The notes under the pieces are model-generated. The model searched no databases and was not told where the DNA came from. It saw nothing but the letters and a program-made list of their open reading frames with translations. DNA of 11,405 nucleotides from Bacillota bacterium (GTDB taxonomy: Bacteria; Bacillota; UBA4882; UBA8346): assembly GCA_023400055.1 (NCBI GenBank), contig JAEXFN010000065.1, positions 1-11,405 of the forward strand, written 5' to 3'. A program made the position numbers and the translations under genes. Of the stretch, positions 1 to 7,088 are shown one piece after another; the stretch's first letter is position 1, and every line of letters starts with the position of its first letter.

Positions 1-149
1 CCGATCTTTATTCATAAAAGATCGATCTTGATCCACAAAAGGAAGATCTTTATTAACAAAAGGAAGATCCTTATCCACAAAAGATCGATCTGGAATCAGC
101 GCAGACCGATCTTTATTCACAAAAGATCGATCTTTTGTGGATAAGTGAG
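1..149. repeat. 21-bp tandem array of DnaA boxes
   Basis: Seven consecutive 21-bp units start at 3, 24, 45, 66, 87, 108 and 129, each beginning with GATC. The first four and the sixth follow the pattern GATCTTTATTCACAAAAG plus three bases. Each of these carries a DnaA-box-like 9-mer at the same place: 8-16 (TTATTCATA, one mismatch), 29-37 (TGATCCACA, one mismatch), 50-58 (TTATTAACA, one mismatch), 71-79 (TTATCCACA, perfect) and 113-121 (TTATTCACA, perfect). The fifth unit is degenerate and has no box. The seventh is inverted and carries a perfect box on the minus strand (136-144, TGTGGATAA), so units six and seven form an inverted repeat around the palindrome AAAAGATCGATCTTTT at 121-136. The first 14 bases of the window equal 106-119, so the array probably continues to the left. 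The box consensus TTATNCACA is established for bacterial DnaA; origin, titration or regulatory function is inference. Confidence 0.8.
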
Positions 150-414
150 TTACGCGAATCATCCGGGCTGAACCCGGAACGCCTCCGCCCGCCATTTTGA
201 CGGTCCCGTATCCAAACCAAAATCTCAGCGCATCGTCTTGGCTATTTCCTGAATAAGCTCATCGGCCAATCCTAGCAGTTTCAAAGTTCATCTAGCACAA
301 CGCGTCAATTAAAATGAAACGCCATGGGATGAATTCTTCCGCATCGGAAAACCAAATTCGAAGCCGTCAGCCGGTTTGAATTCCCACGATACGCGATATT
401 GGGATCGCCGGATT
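150..414. other. intergenic, no gene seen
   Basis: This stretch separates the DnaA-box array from the stop codon of the CarB-like gene. A small hairpin lies at 162-178 (TCCGGG, loop CTGAA, CCCGGA), without a T-tract on either strand. No convincing terminator for the CarB-like gene is visible, and no ORF here has a ribosome binding site and plausible protein composition. Confidence 0.5.
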
Positions 415-3400
415 TTAATAGTCTTGCAGCGCCCTGACCCGTTCGCCGGTTTCCTGATACCGCTCCAGCCCGGTGGCGGCCGCCAAGGCTCCGGCCACCG
501 TGGTGAATATCGGGGTCCCCTTTAATGCGGCGGTGCTGCGGATCAAACTATCTTCCGCCAGCGCGCGCGGCCCGGAAGGAATGCTGATGATCCATTGCAG
601 CGCGTTGTTTTTCAAAGCGTCCAAAATATTGGGCCGGCCTTCCCCGATCCTGAAGACCGTCCGGCAAGGCAGATTCTGTTTGCTCAAGAAAAGCGCCGTT
701 TCTTCGGTAGCCACGATCTGAAATCCCAGTCCGTTCAGCTGTTTGGCGATCGGGATAAAAGCCCGCCGGTCTTCCTCGCGGATGCTCATGAAGACCGTTC
801 CGCGGGCCGGTATCTTCACGCCCGCCGCCAATTGCGCCTTAATAAAGGCCAATCCGAAATCGGGAGCGATCCCCAATACCGCGCCGGTAGAACGCATCTC
901 CGCTCCCAGCACCGGGTCGACGCCGGGAAAGCGCTCGAACGGCAGGACAGCTTCCTTGACGGCGGTAAAGCGCGGCTCGGGTACTGTCAATTTCTGGGCG
1001 GCGATTCCCACGCCAGTCAGGATCGCTACGGCAGCGGCCACTAACGGTAAGCCGGTGATCTTGCTGATGAACGGGACCGTCAGCGCCGCTCCGGGCTCGA
1101 TCTCTAGCAAATAAAGGGTATTCCGCTGGATGGCAAACTTTAAATGAAACAGCCCCCGCCATTTCAGCTCCTTGGCCACGCTGACAGCGATCTCCCGCAA
1201 ACGGTTGAAGGCTTCATTCCCCAAGGTATAGGGCGGAAACGATAAGGCGCTGTCGCCGGAATGAATCTCCGCCTCCTCAATATGCTCGGCGATCCCGCCA
1301 ACCAGCACTTCGCTTCCGTCCGCCAAACCATCGAGCACCACGCCGATGGCATTGTCCAGGAACTTTTCGATCGCCACCGCGCCGCCTTTGCCAAGCAGTG
1401 GTTCGGCAATGCGCTGGAGGCCGGCCGGATCGTAGGCCAGACCGCCCGGTTCTTCCGCCATGCCCCGAACGGTCACCGGATAACCGACCCAGCGCGCCGC
1501 CTCCAGGGCAGCGGGCAGGTCTTTGGCAACCCGGAATTCCGGTTGCCGGATTCCCAGCGACTCCAGCATCCGGTGCAAACGCGGCCGGTCTTCCAGCAAC
1601 GCCAAAACTTCCGGCGCCGTATCCAGGAGCGGAATCCCCGACTCCGTCAAAGGGATTGCCAGTTTAAGCGCAGCGCTGCCGCCGAATTGCAGGGCGACCC
1701 CTTGGGGCGCTTCGCGTTCGGAGATGTTCAGCAATGATTCGAGGGTCAACGGCTCCCAGTAAAGTTTCAGATTGGCCAGGGAGCCGCCGGCCGCCGTCGC
1801 CGGGTTGCAATGGACCAGGATGCTCCCGCCGCGGGCCGCGAAGGCCTCCGCAGCCTTAACCACTAAATAATCCCGTTCCGCTCCGGCACCGATCCGTCCG
1901 GGCCCCGCTCCGATTACCAGCCGCTTCGTTCCCGGCGCGGCGGCGTCCCCGGCATCATCCGCGGCGATTCCGTAAGTCGCAAACCAGCCCCCTTCCCATT
2001 GAAACCGAGCCGGAGCATCGCCGATTCGCCGATAGCCGGGACAAACCTCCAGCTTTTGCCGGGTCTTGCGTACCTCGGCCTCGCTGCTCCGCAACAGGTA
2101 CGCCAACTGCTGATCGGAAAAGCCCCATTGTTTGGCCTTTAAAAACACTTCCCGCGGCAAATTATACAGTGCGTAAGTAGTCAGTTCCTTTTCCAAAGCG
2201 ATCAGCTCGACCAATTCCGTCAAAAACCAACCGCCGAGCCCGGTCAGCTTGCTTAGTTCCGGCACCGTATAACCGTTTTTCAAAGCGTAGCGCAGATAAA
2301 AAAGGCGTTCCGGACCGGCATTGATGATCTTTTCGCGGATCAGACGCCGCTCCGGCTGGCCGGGATCGCCCGGAAAATTATCGGCCACCACCCCGTGGCG
2401 GCCCGTTTCCAAAGCGCGTACCGCCTGCTGCAAGGCTTCTTTGAAATCGGTCCCGAACGCCAGCGCGCTCCCCACCGACTTCATCACCGAATTCAACGCC
2501 GGTTCGGCGACGGGAAACTTCTCAAAATCAAAGCGAGGCAATTTAACGGCCGTGTAATCGGACGGTTGGCTATAACCAGCCAAGCCAAGTTCAGTCAGGG
2601 TTTCACCCAACCATAGCCGCAACGCCAGTTCAGCCAGAGGGAGTCCGGTAAAACGGCTTGCCAAGACGGTGCTCAAGGTAATCCGGGGATTGGCTTCCAA
2701 AATGCGCAATTCCCCGCTCTCCGGATGGCAGGCGAATTGCAAATTGGCCGTTCCGACCAATTCCAGCCTCTCAGCCAGCCGCAGGGCCTCGCTAGCGAGG
2801 CGTTCCCGGATCTCCGGACTTAACCCGCGGGCCGGCAACATTACCATGCTGTCCCCGCCGTGGATACCCACCGGATCGATGTGTTCCAGGGTCGTTACGA
2901 CCAATGTCCGGCCGTCCCGGTCGCGGAGCAGCTCCACCTCGGCCTCGGTCCAGCCGAGCAAGGATTCCGCCACCACCACCCGGCGTTCCGGCGCCAATTC
3001 GAGGGCTCGGCCCAGGAACTCTTCCAGCTCCTCCTGATTGTAGGCAGTAAAGACGCCGACGCCTTCGGGCGCCGCCTGGCTCTTGATGACCATCGGAAAT
3101 TGCAGATCGGCGCCGCGTTCGATTCCGGCGCCGATCGTTTCCGCCTGATAGCCACGGACGGCTGGGAGGCCGATCTGCTTCGCCGCTGCTTGCAAACCAT
3201 CCCAGTCTTCCGTTCGCGCCATGAGCTGCGGTCCCGGTCCAAGCAGTTCCACTCCGTAGCGTTCGAACACTCCCAGCCGCGCCAAGGCGTGGCCGAGATT
3301 TAACGCAGTCTGTCCCCCAAGCAACGTAACCACGGCGTCGGGTCGTTCCTTGACGATAATCTGTTCCAAGACTTCGGCGGTCAACGGCTCCAGATAGGTC

Positions 3401-3588
3401 TGGTCCGCCACTTCACGGTCCGAGGCCAGCGCGGCCGCATTGCTGTCGACCACCACCAACTCATGGCCCGCGGCCCGTAAAAACCTGGCGGCTTGCAGCA
3501 TGGCGTAATCATATTCCCCGCCCTGCCCGATGATCACCGGGCCTGCCCCGATAAGCAAGATCTTCTTTCCATCCGTTCGTTTGGCCAT
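415..3588 (-). CDS. carbamoyl-phosphate synthase large-subunit homologue, probable pseudoenzyme
   Basis: The 1057-residue product is colinear with CarB over its whole length: two tandem ATP-grasp synthetase halves (about 1-400 and 555-930), the oligomerisation region between them, and a C-terminal MGS-like allosteric domain (about 930-1057) with EGRPNI and DSLIR. ATG at 3588 is chosen because AGGAG lies 7 nt upstream; an in-frame TTG at 3594 would sit only 1 nt from it. By alignment from memory with E. coli CarB, the N-half has R129 as Trp, R169 as Lys, G175 of the glycine loop as Glu and R306 as Leu, but keeps the E215, H243, Q285, E299 and N301 equivalents. The C-half has E761 as Gly, Q829 as Lys, N843 as Glu, R845 as Gly and R848 as Leu, and a shortened loop after the R715 equivalent. 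Genuine CarB makes carbamoyl phosphate with glutaminase CarA, which is absent here. The ORF is intact, so the protein is likely selected for something other than normal catalysis. A regulatory or ligand-sensing role is inference. Confidence 0.85.
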   Translation of the reverse strand: MAKRTDGKKILLIGAGPVIIGQGGEYDYAMLQAARFLRAAGHELVVVDSNAAALASDREVADQTYLEPLTAEVLEQIIVKERPDAVVTLLGGQTALNLGHALARLGVFERYGVELLGPGPQLMARTEDWDGLQAAAKQIGLPAVRGYQAETIGAGIERGADLQFPMVIKSQAAPEGVGVFTAYNQEELEEFLGRALELAPERRVVVAESLLGWTEAEVELLRDRDGRTLVVTTLEHIDPVGIHGGDSMVMLPARGLSPEIRERLASEALRLAERLELVGTANLQFACHPESGELRILEANPRITLSTVLASRFTGLPLAELALRLWLGETLTELGLAGYSQPSDYTAVKLPRFDFEKFPVAEPALNSVMKSVGSALAFGTDFKEALQQAVRALETGRHGVVADNFPGDPGQPERRLIREKIINAGPERLFYLRYALKNGYTVPELSKLTGLGGWFLTELVELIALEKELTTYALYNLPREVFLKAKQWGFSDQQLAYLLRSSEAEVRKTRQKLEVCPGYRRIGDAPARFQWEGGWFATYGIAADDAGDAAAPGTKRLVIGAGPGRIGAGAERDYLVVKAAEAFAARGGSILVHCNPATAAGGSLANLKLYWEPLTLESLLNISEREAPQGVALQFGGSAALKLAIPLTESGIPLLDTAPEVLALLEDRPRLHRMLESLGIRQPEFRVAKDLPAALEAARWVGYPVTVRGMAEEPGGLAYDPAGLQRIAEPLLGKGGAVAIEKFLDNAIGVVLDGLADGSEVLVGGIAEHIEEAEIHSGDSALSFPPYTLGNEAFNRLREIAVSVAKELKWRGLFHLKFAIQRNTLYLLEIEPGAALTVPFISKITGLPLVAAAVAILTGVGIAAQKLTVPEPRFTAVKEAVLPFERFPGVDPVLGAEMRSTGAVLGIAPDFGLAFIKAQLAAGVKIPARGTVFMSIREEDRRAFIPIAKQLNGLGFQIVATEETALFLSKQNLPCRTVFRIGEGRPNILDALKNNALQWIISIPSGPRALAEDSLIRSTAALKGTPIFTTVAGALAAATGLERYQETGERVRALQDY

Positions 3589-4219
3589 CGCCAAGCTCCT
3601 TTCGATCCGAGAGAAAGCCGCCTCCCGATGCTATAATCCGATTCTAAATTCATGTTAGGCCGTGCAATAGCTCTTCCTCTAATTTACAATTCTTCATACA
3701 AGACGCCGAGCAGGGCCTCGAACAACTTCCTTTAACTTAGCTTAATTAAACATATTTATTCGACCATCCCCGGAATTACCCTTTTTTACAACGCAAAAAG
3801 AGCCGCTATCCCCCGAGCGCCTTTTGCGGCCGGCAAGTACCGCAGCCCATTCGCCGATCACTCCGTTCGTTGCCAGCGACATTCGTGTGCCGGGACTGTT
3901 CTTGTCAAAAAGTTAATATTGCTTTGCGTGCATCTTTCAATGAGTCCTCTATGCCCGGTCTTTGCTTAAAACTTTATTAATGTAATATTTATGTTATATA
4001 TTCGCCGTATAGTTGAATATATGTAATCTATATGTTACTATTATGATTAATATATTCCGTTTCAGTCCCATTGACGGATGAACGAAGTTGTTTCATTGTT
4101 AGCTTTCTCATCGTGAGAACTCCGCGTATTATCCGTCCGGCTAAGCCGCGGCCAGACCACTTGTTTAAAGATAGAAGTAACCCGCCGTCAACTCTTTAGT
4201 TTACGAAAGGGGTGAAAAA
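3589..4219. other. long AT-rich divergent intergenic region
   Basis: This 631-bp gap separates the divergently transcribed CarB-like and integrase-like genes. The CarB ribosome binding site lies at about 3598-3602 (minus strand) and that of the integrase-like gene at about 4205-4212 (AAAGGGGTG). An imperfect inverted repeat (CGCAAAA at 3792-3798, TTTTGCG at 3822-3828) and a wide one (GACGGAT at 4073-4079, ATCCGTC at 4131-4137) are present, with a small inverted repeat TTCTCA/TGAGAA at 4105-4119 inside the latter. The strongest signal is the AT-rich stretch 3981-4054 with 11-bp phased TGTWA repeats, listed separately. I found no small ORF with a good start site and recognise no riboswitch. Confidence 0.55.
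3981..4054 (+). promoter_or_regulatory. 11-bp phased TGTWA repeats, candidate regulator site
   Basis: Two copies of TGTAA-N6-TGTTA occur: TGTAA 3981-3985 with TGTTA 3992-3996, and TGTAA 4022-4026 with TGTTA 4033-4037. The second continues as four consecutive 11-mers (AGTTGAATATA, TGTAATCTATA, TGTTACTATTA, TGATTAATATA; 4011-4054). Direct repeats one helical turn apart are the usual site type of OmpR/PhoB-family response regulators; assignment to that family is inference. A weak promoter (TTGAAT 4013-4018, 17-bp spacer, TACTAT 4036-4041) overlaps the repeats. The same motif recurs upstream of amt. Confidence 0.45.
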
Positions 4220-5227
4220 ATGAGCTTTCCCGATAAGCCCAACCCCGCCCGGTTGAGCATCAACGAACTTTCTCTGGCGCTGAGTAACATCGGCAACGTC
4301 TATCATCACGGAGCCTCGCCAACGTTGATGTTCGAACTCCAACAAAAGTTCAAAAACGAGGGAATCGAAAGTTTAACCGCGGCGCCCATCATTCCCAAAG
4401 TGCACCCCAAGGCGACGCCCGCCGCGACGGTCCAGCGGATCCTGGAACTATGCCTCGAACACCCGGGTTGGGGATGCATCCGCATCAGCGAACATTTGAA
4501 GAAATACAACGTCAAAATCAGTTCGCCAACGGTCCAGAATATTCTAATCAAATCGCGTCTGGGGACGAAAACGGAACGGCTCATCGCCCTGGAGGAAAAA
4601 CACGCCGCCGATTTTGCGGTGTTAAGCAACGAACAACTGCAGTTGCTGGAAGCGGCCAACCCCTGCCTGCGGGAGCGTCACTCCGAAAGCGACCGCCCCG
4701 GCGAGGTCTTGGCGCAGGACACCCTATTCTTAAAGGCCTTCAAAAGCTTCGGCAAGCTCTACTTGCACATCGTCGTCGACACTTACAGCAGCTATGCCTT
4801 TGGACTGATCCACGCCAGCAAAGTGCCGGATTGCGCGGTGGCGCTCCTTCACAATGACGTCCTGCCCTTCTTTCGCAGCTATCAATTGCCGGTCCACGCG
4901 ATCATCACCAACAAGAACCGGGAGTATTACGGCGGTTCCCGGCACCATTATCAATTATACCTGGCATTAAACGAGATCGAACACCGAATCATCCAATCCG
5001 GGTCCTATCGTACCAATGGTTTCATCGAACGTTTCGAGGACATTGCACTTTCCGAATTTTTCAACCAGCCGAGCCCGATGCCTCAATCCATCGCAGAACT
5101 CCAGGAAGAGTTCGAACGCTGGTTACACCATTACAACACAGCACGACCCCATAACCGTTATCGTAACATGGGGGCCATCCCACTGCAAAGGATCGATTCT
5201 CAGACCAACCTCTCCTCTCCTCTTTAA
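4220..5227 (+). CDS. IS481-like integrase-core protein with altered DDE site
   Basis: The product is 335 residues. The N-terminal 120 or so resemble the helix-turn-helix DNA-binding region of IS481/IS3-type transposases (a helix-turn-helix near 70-112 with HPGWGCIRISEHL). An RNase H-fold integrase core follows. The first catalytic Asp is D167 (VLAQDT) and the Glu is E270 (TNGFIERF), with a normal C-terminal YNTARPHNRY motif at 305-314. The second Asp, usually in a T-D-N-G-x-E-F context, is N231 here (ITNKNREY; codon AAC at 4910-4912, one G-to-A change from Asp). Loss of this metal ligand should abolish normal strand transfer. The start is supported by AAAGGGGTG 5 nt upstream. No terminal inverted repeats or convincing target duplication flank it, and it ends in its own terminator. 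It may be a domesticated DNA-binding protein or a recently inactivated transposase. The family call is firm; any regulatory role is inference. Confidence 0.8.
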   Translation: MSFPDKPNPARLSINELSLALSNIGNVYHHGASPTLMFELQQKFKNEGIESLTAAPIIPKVHPKATPAATVQRILELCLEHPGWGCIRISEHLKKYNVKISSPTVQNILIKSRLGTKTERLIALEEKHAADFAVLSNEQLQLLEAANPCLRERHSESDRPGEVLAQDTLFLKAFKSFGKLYLHIVVDTYSSYAFGLIHASKVPDCAVALLHNDVLPFFRSYQLPVHAIITNKNREYYGGSRHHYQLYLALNEIEHRIIQSGSYRTNGFIERFEDIALSEFFNQPSPMPQSIAELQEEFERWLHHYNTARPHNRYRNMGAIPLQRIDSQTNLSSPL

Positions 5228-5251
5228 ACTCCGCCTGTCGCGGGGTTTTTT
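5226..5251 (+). terminator. rho-independent terminator of integrase-like gene
   Basis: The stem CTCCGC (5229-5234), loop CTGTC, GCGGGG (5240-5245) is followed by six T residues. The AAA before the stem can pair with the first T residues. It begins in the stop codon of the upstream gene and separates it from amt. Confidence 0.8.
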
Positions 5252-5299
5252 CTTGACCCTCTTTATGCCAACCCGATCCTGACATTCATTTCTCATCAA

Positions 5300-5315
5300 T
5301 GTAACTTATTTGTTA
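5300..5315 (+). promoter_or_regulatory. TGTAA-N6-TGTTA motif upstream of amt
   Basis: TGTAA at 5300-5304 and TGTTA at 5311-5315 repeat the exact spacing of the two sites upstream of the integrase-like gene. A weaker relative, TGTTA 5373-5377 with TGATA 5384-5388, overlaps the proposed amt promoter spacer. The position about 50 bp upstream of the -35 would suit an activator site; the regulator is not identified. Confidence 0.4.
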
Positions 5316-5346
5316 ATATCGATTTATATATTGTCTTATTTTTATA

Positions 5347-5366
5347 CAACATGCGCATGCATGTTG
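5347..5366. repeat. palindrome at amt promoter, possible operator
   Basis: The 8-bp arms CAACATGC (5347-5354) and GCATGTTG (5359-5366) are perfect inverted repeats around GCAT. The right arm overlaps the proposed -35 of amt, so a bound repressor could block it. There is no T-tract, so it is not a terminator. Confidence 0.45.
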
Positions 5367-5392
5367 ATCTAATGTTAGTTATATGATATTAT
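5364..5392 (+). promoter_or_regulatory. candidate sigma-A promoter of amt-glnK
   Basis: TTGATC (5364-5369), a 17-bp spacer and TATTAT (5387-5392) give 4/6 and 5/6 matches to the vegetative consensus. A start point near 5399 would leave a leader of about 37 nt before the amt ATG. The AT-rich context makes chance matches likelier. Confidence 0.4.
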
Positions 5393-5435
5393 TCGTATGT
5401 AATTTGACATGTACATTACTTGAGGAGGTTGAAGA

Positions 5436-6650
5436 ATGAACACCGGAGATACCGCATGGATACTTATCTCATCGGCTTTGGTCATGTTGATGACCCCGGC
5501 GTTAGGGCTCTTTTACGGCGGAATGGTCCGCAAGAAAAACCTGCTTTCCACGATCATGTTTAGTTTTGCAATGATCGCTTTGATCAGCATTCAATGGATC
5601 TTATACGGCTATACCTTATCATTCGGCCCCGACGTCCACGGCTTCATCGGTACCCTCAAATGGCTGGGCCTGGACGGGGTCGGTGCCACGCCCAATCCCG
5701 ACTACGCGGCGACCATCCCGCATCTGGCGTTCGTGACGTTTCAAATGATGTTCGCGGTGATCACCCCCGCACTGATTTCCGGAGCGTTTGTGGAACGGAT
5801 CAAGTTCAGCAGTTTCTTAATCTTCTCCGTCCTTTGGGCGACTTTGGTCTACGATCCGGTCTGCCACTGGGTCTGGGCCGTGGGCGGCTGGATTCGCAAC
5901 CTCGGCGCACTGGATTTCGCCGGCGGAACCGTGGTGCACATCACCGCCGGATTTTCGGCGCTGGCGTTCTCGATGGTGATTAAGAAACGCAAAGGTTTCA
6001 ACTCGGTGTCCATGGAGCCCAATAATGTGCCATTCACGGTCATCGGTGCAGCGCTGCTCTGGTTCGGCTGGTTCGGCTTTAACGGCGGCAGTGCCCTCGG
6101 CAGCAACGGCTTGGCCGTCAACGCCTTCCTGACTACCAACATCGCGGCCGCCGCGGCCGGATTGACCTGGATGGCGATTAATTGGATTTACCGCCGTCCC
6201 AGTGCCATCGGCATGGCCACCGGCGCCGTGGTCGGCCTGGTCGCCATCACCCCCGCCTCCGGTTTTGTCTCACCGGGTTCCGCCATTATCATCGGGGCCG
6301 GCGGCGCAGTCATCTCCTACTTCTGCATCATGCTCCGCAATCATTGGAATATCGACGAATCCCTGGATGTCTGGGCCTGTCACGGCATGGGCGGGACCTG
6401 GGGCGCCATCGCCACCGGCATCTTCGCCAGCAAAGCGATCAATCCGGCCGGCGCCGACGGGCTGATCCACGGCAACGGCTCGTTGCTCGGCGCGCAGTTT
6501 ATCGCCGTCGCGACAGTCATCGTCTTTTCCATGGCCGTGACCTATGTTCTGGCGAAATTAATCGACGTCCTCTGGGGCTTGAGCGTCAGCGACGCCGAGG
6601 AACAAGTCGGCCTCGACATCTCGCAGCACGGCGAGGAAGCCTATTATTAA
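5436..6650 (+). CDS. amt: ammonium transporter, Amt/AmtB family
   Basis: This inner-membrane channel conducts ammonium/ammonia into the cell for assimilation. The 404-residue protein has about 11 hydrophobic segments and no separate signal peptide. Family features are intact: twin pore histidines H168 (FAGGTVVHIT) and H316 (VWACHGMGG), D160 for ammonium recruitment, F106 as candidate gate Phe, F215 and S219 in GWFGFNGGSALG, and the conserved LDFAGG and HGMGGTWG stretches. The C-terminal tail (about 380-404) contains LWGLSVSDAEEQVGLD, matching the PII-responsive tail of the family. GAGGAGG with a spacing of 8 nt supports the start. It is followed 62 bp later by glnK, the standard amt-glnK arrangement in which GlnK plugs the channel when nitrogen is plentiful. 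I see no damaged key residue. Confidence 0.97.
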   Translation: MNTGDTAWILISSALVMLMTPALGLFYGGMVRKKNLLSTIMFSFAMIALISIQWILYGYTLSFGPDVHGFIGTLKWLGLDGVGATPNPDYAATIPHLAFVTFQMMFAVITPALISGAFVERIKFSSFLIFSVLWATLVYDPVCHWVWAVGGWIRNLGALDFAGGTVVHITAGFSALAFSMVIKKRKGFNSVSMEPNNVPFTVIGAALLWFGWFGFNGGSALGSNGLAVNAFLTTNIAAAAAGLTWMAINWIYRRPSAIGMATGAVVGLVAITPASGFVSPGSAIIIGAGGAVISYFCIMLRNHWNIDESLDVWACHGMGGTWGAIATGIFASKAINPAGADGLIHGNGSLLGAQFIAVATVIVFSMAVTYVLAKLIDVLWGLSVSDAEEQVGLDISQHGEEAYY

Positions 6651-6712
6651 AAATCGGCGGCGCAGCGCGGAGCGATCCGTGCCAAGCATTTATGGAATAG
6701 GAGGTTAGGCTC

Positions 6713-7051
6713 ATGAAAAAGATTGAAGCGATTATCCGCGAGGAAAAGCTGGGAGAAGTGAAAGAAGCCCTCGAAAAGCTGAATATATTCGGAATGACGG
6801 TGTTTGACGTCAAAGGCCGGGGCAGTCAGCGCGGCATCTCCCTGCAGTGGCGGGTCGGCGAATACCGGGTGGATTTTCTCCCCAAAAAATTGGTCATGAT
6901 GGTCGTCAAGGATGAAGAGTGCGCGCCGGTCATCGACACCATCTGCGCGATCAGCGGTTCCGGGGCGGCCGGCGACGGTAAGATCTTCATCTCCACCATC
7001 GACGAAGTGATCCGGGTCCGGACCCGGGAGACCGGCGAAACGGCATTATAA
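6713..7051 (+). CDS. glnK: PII nitrogen regulatory protein, GlnK type
   Basis: The 112-residue product is colinear with GlnB/GlnK: it starts MKKIEAIIRE, has a T-loop at about 37-55, the DFLPK motif at 54-58, GDGKIF at 87-92, and ends with RVRTRETGE. Effector-binding positions Q39, K58, K90, R101 and R103 are kept. The T-loop keeps Y51 (GEY), the uridylylation site in proteobacteria, but the usual TELY before it reads SLQW, with Trp at 46 for Tyr and Leu at 44 for Glu. PII trimers bind ATP, ADP and 2-oxoglutarate and block Amt when 2-oxoglutarate is low. AGGAGG is 8-9 nt upstream. Linkage to amt makes GlnK the best name; a NifI-type role is unlikely as no nif gene is present. Confidence 0.95.
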   Translation: MKKIEAIIREEKLGEVKEALEKLNIFGMTVFDVKGRGSQRGISLQWRVGEYRVDFLPKKLVMMVVKDEECAPVIDTICAISGSGAAGDGKIFISTIDEVIRVRTRETGETAL

Positions 7052-7088
7052 CATCCATCGAAGCAATTTATGAATTTCCAACCAAAAC

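Noticed and set aside
1..149. CRISPR array
   Set aside because: The units are directly abutting 21-mers with no spacers, so it is a tandem repeat.
595..1044. Plus-strand ORFs of 79-158 codons opposite the CarB-like gene
   Set aside because: They are antisense shadows in GC-rich coding DNA, with no ribosome binding sites and unlikely composition.
4104..5297. TTTCTCATC direct repeat (4104-4112 and 5289-5297) as a target-site duplication of the integrase-like gene
   Set aside because: The sequences just inside these copies do not form inverted repeats, and 9 bp at this distance in AT-rich DNA may be chance.
5404..5409. TTGACA as the -35 of amt
   Set aside because: A -10 at normal spacing would fall at the ribosome binding site and start codon.
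5281..5435. TnrA/GlnR box (TGTNA-N7-TNACA) upstream of amt
   Set aside because: I looked for it, and the half-sites present are direct rather than inverted repeats; no match to the consensus was found.
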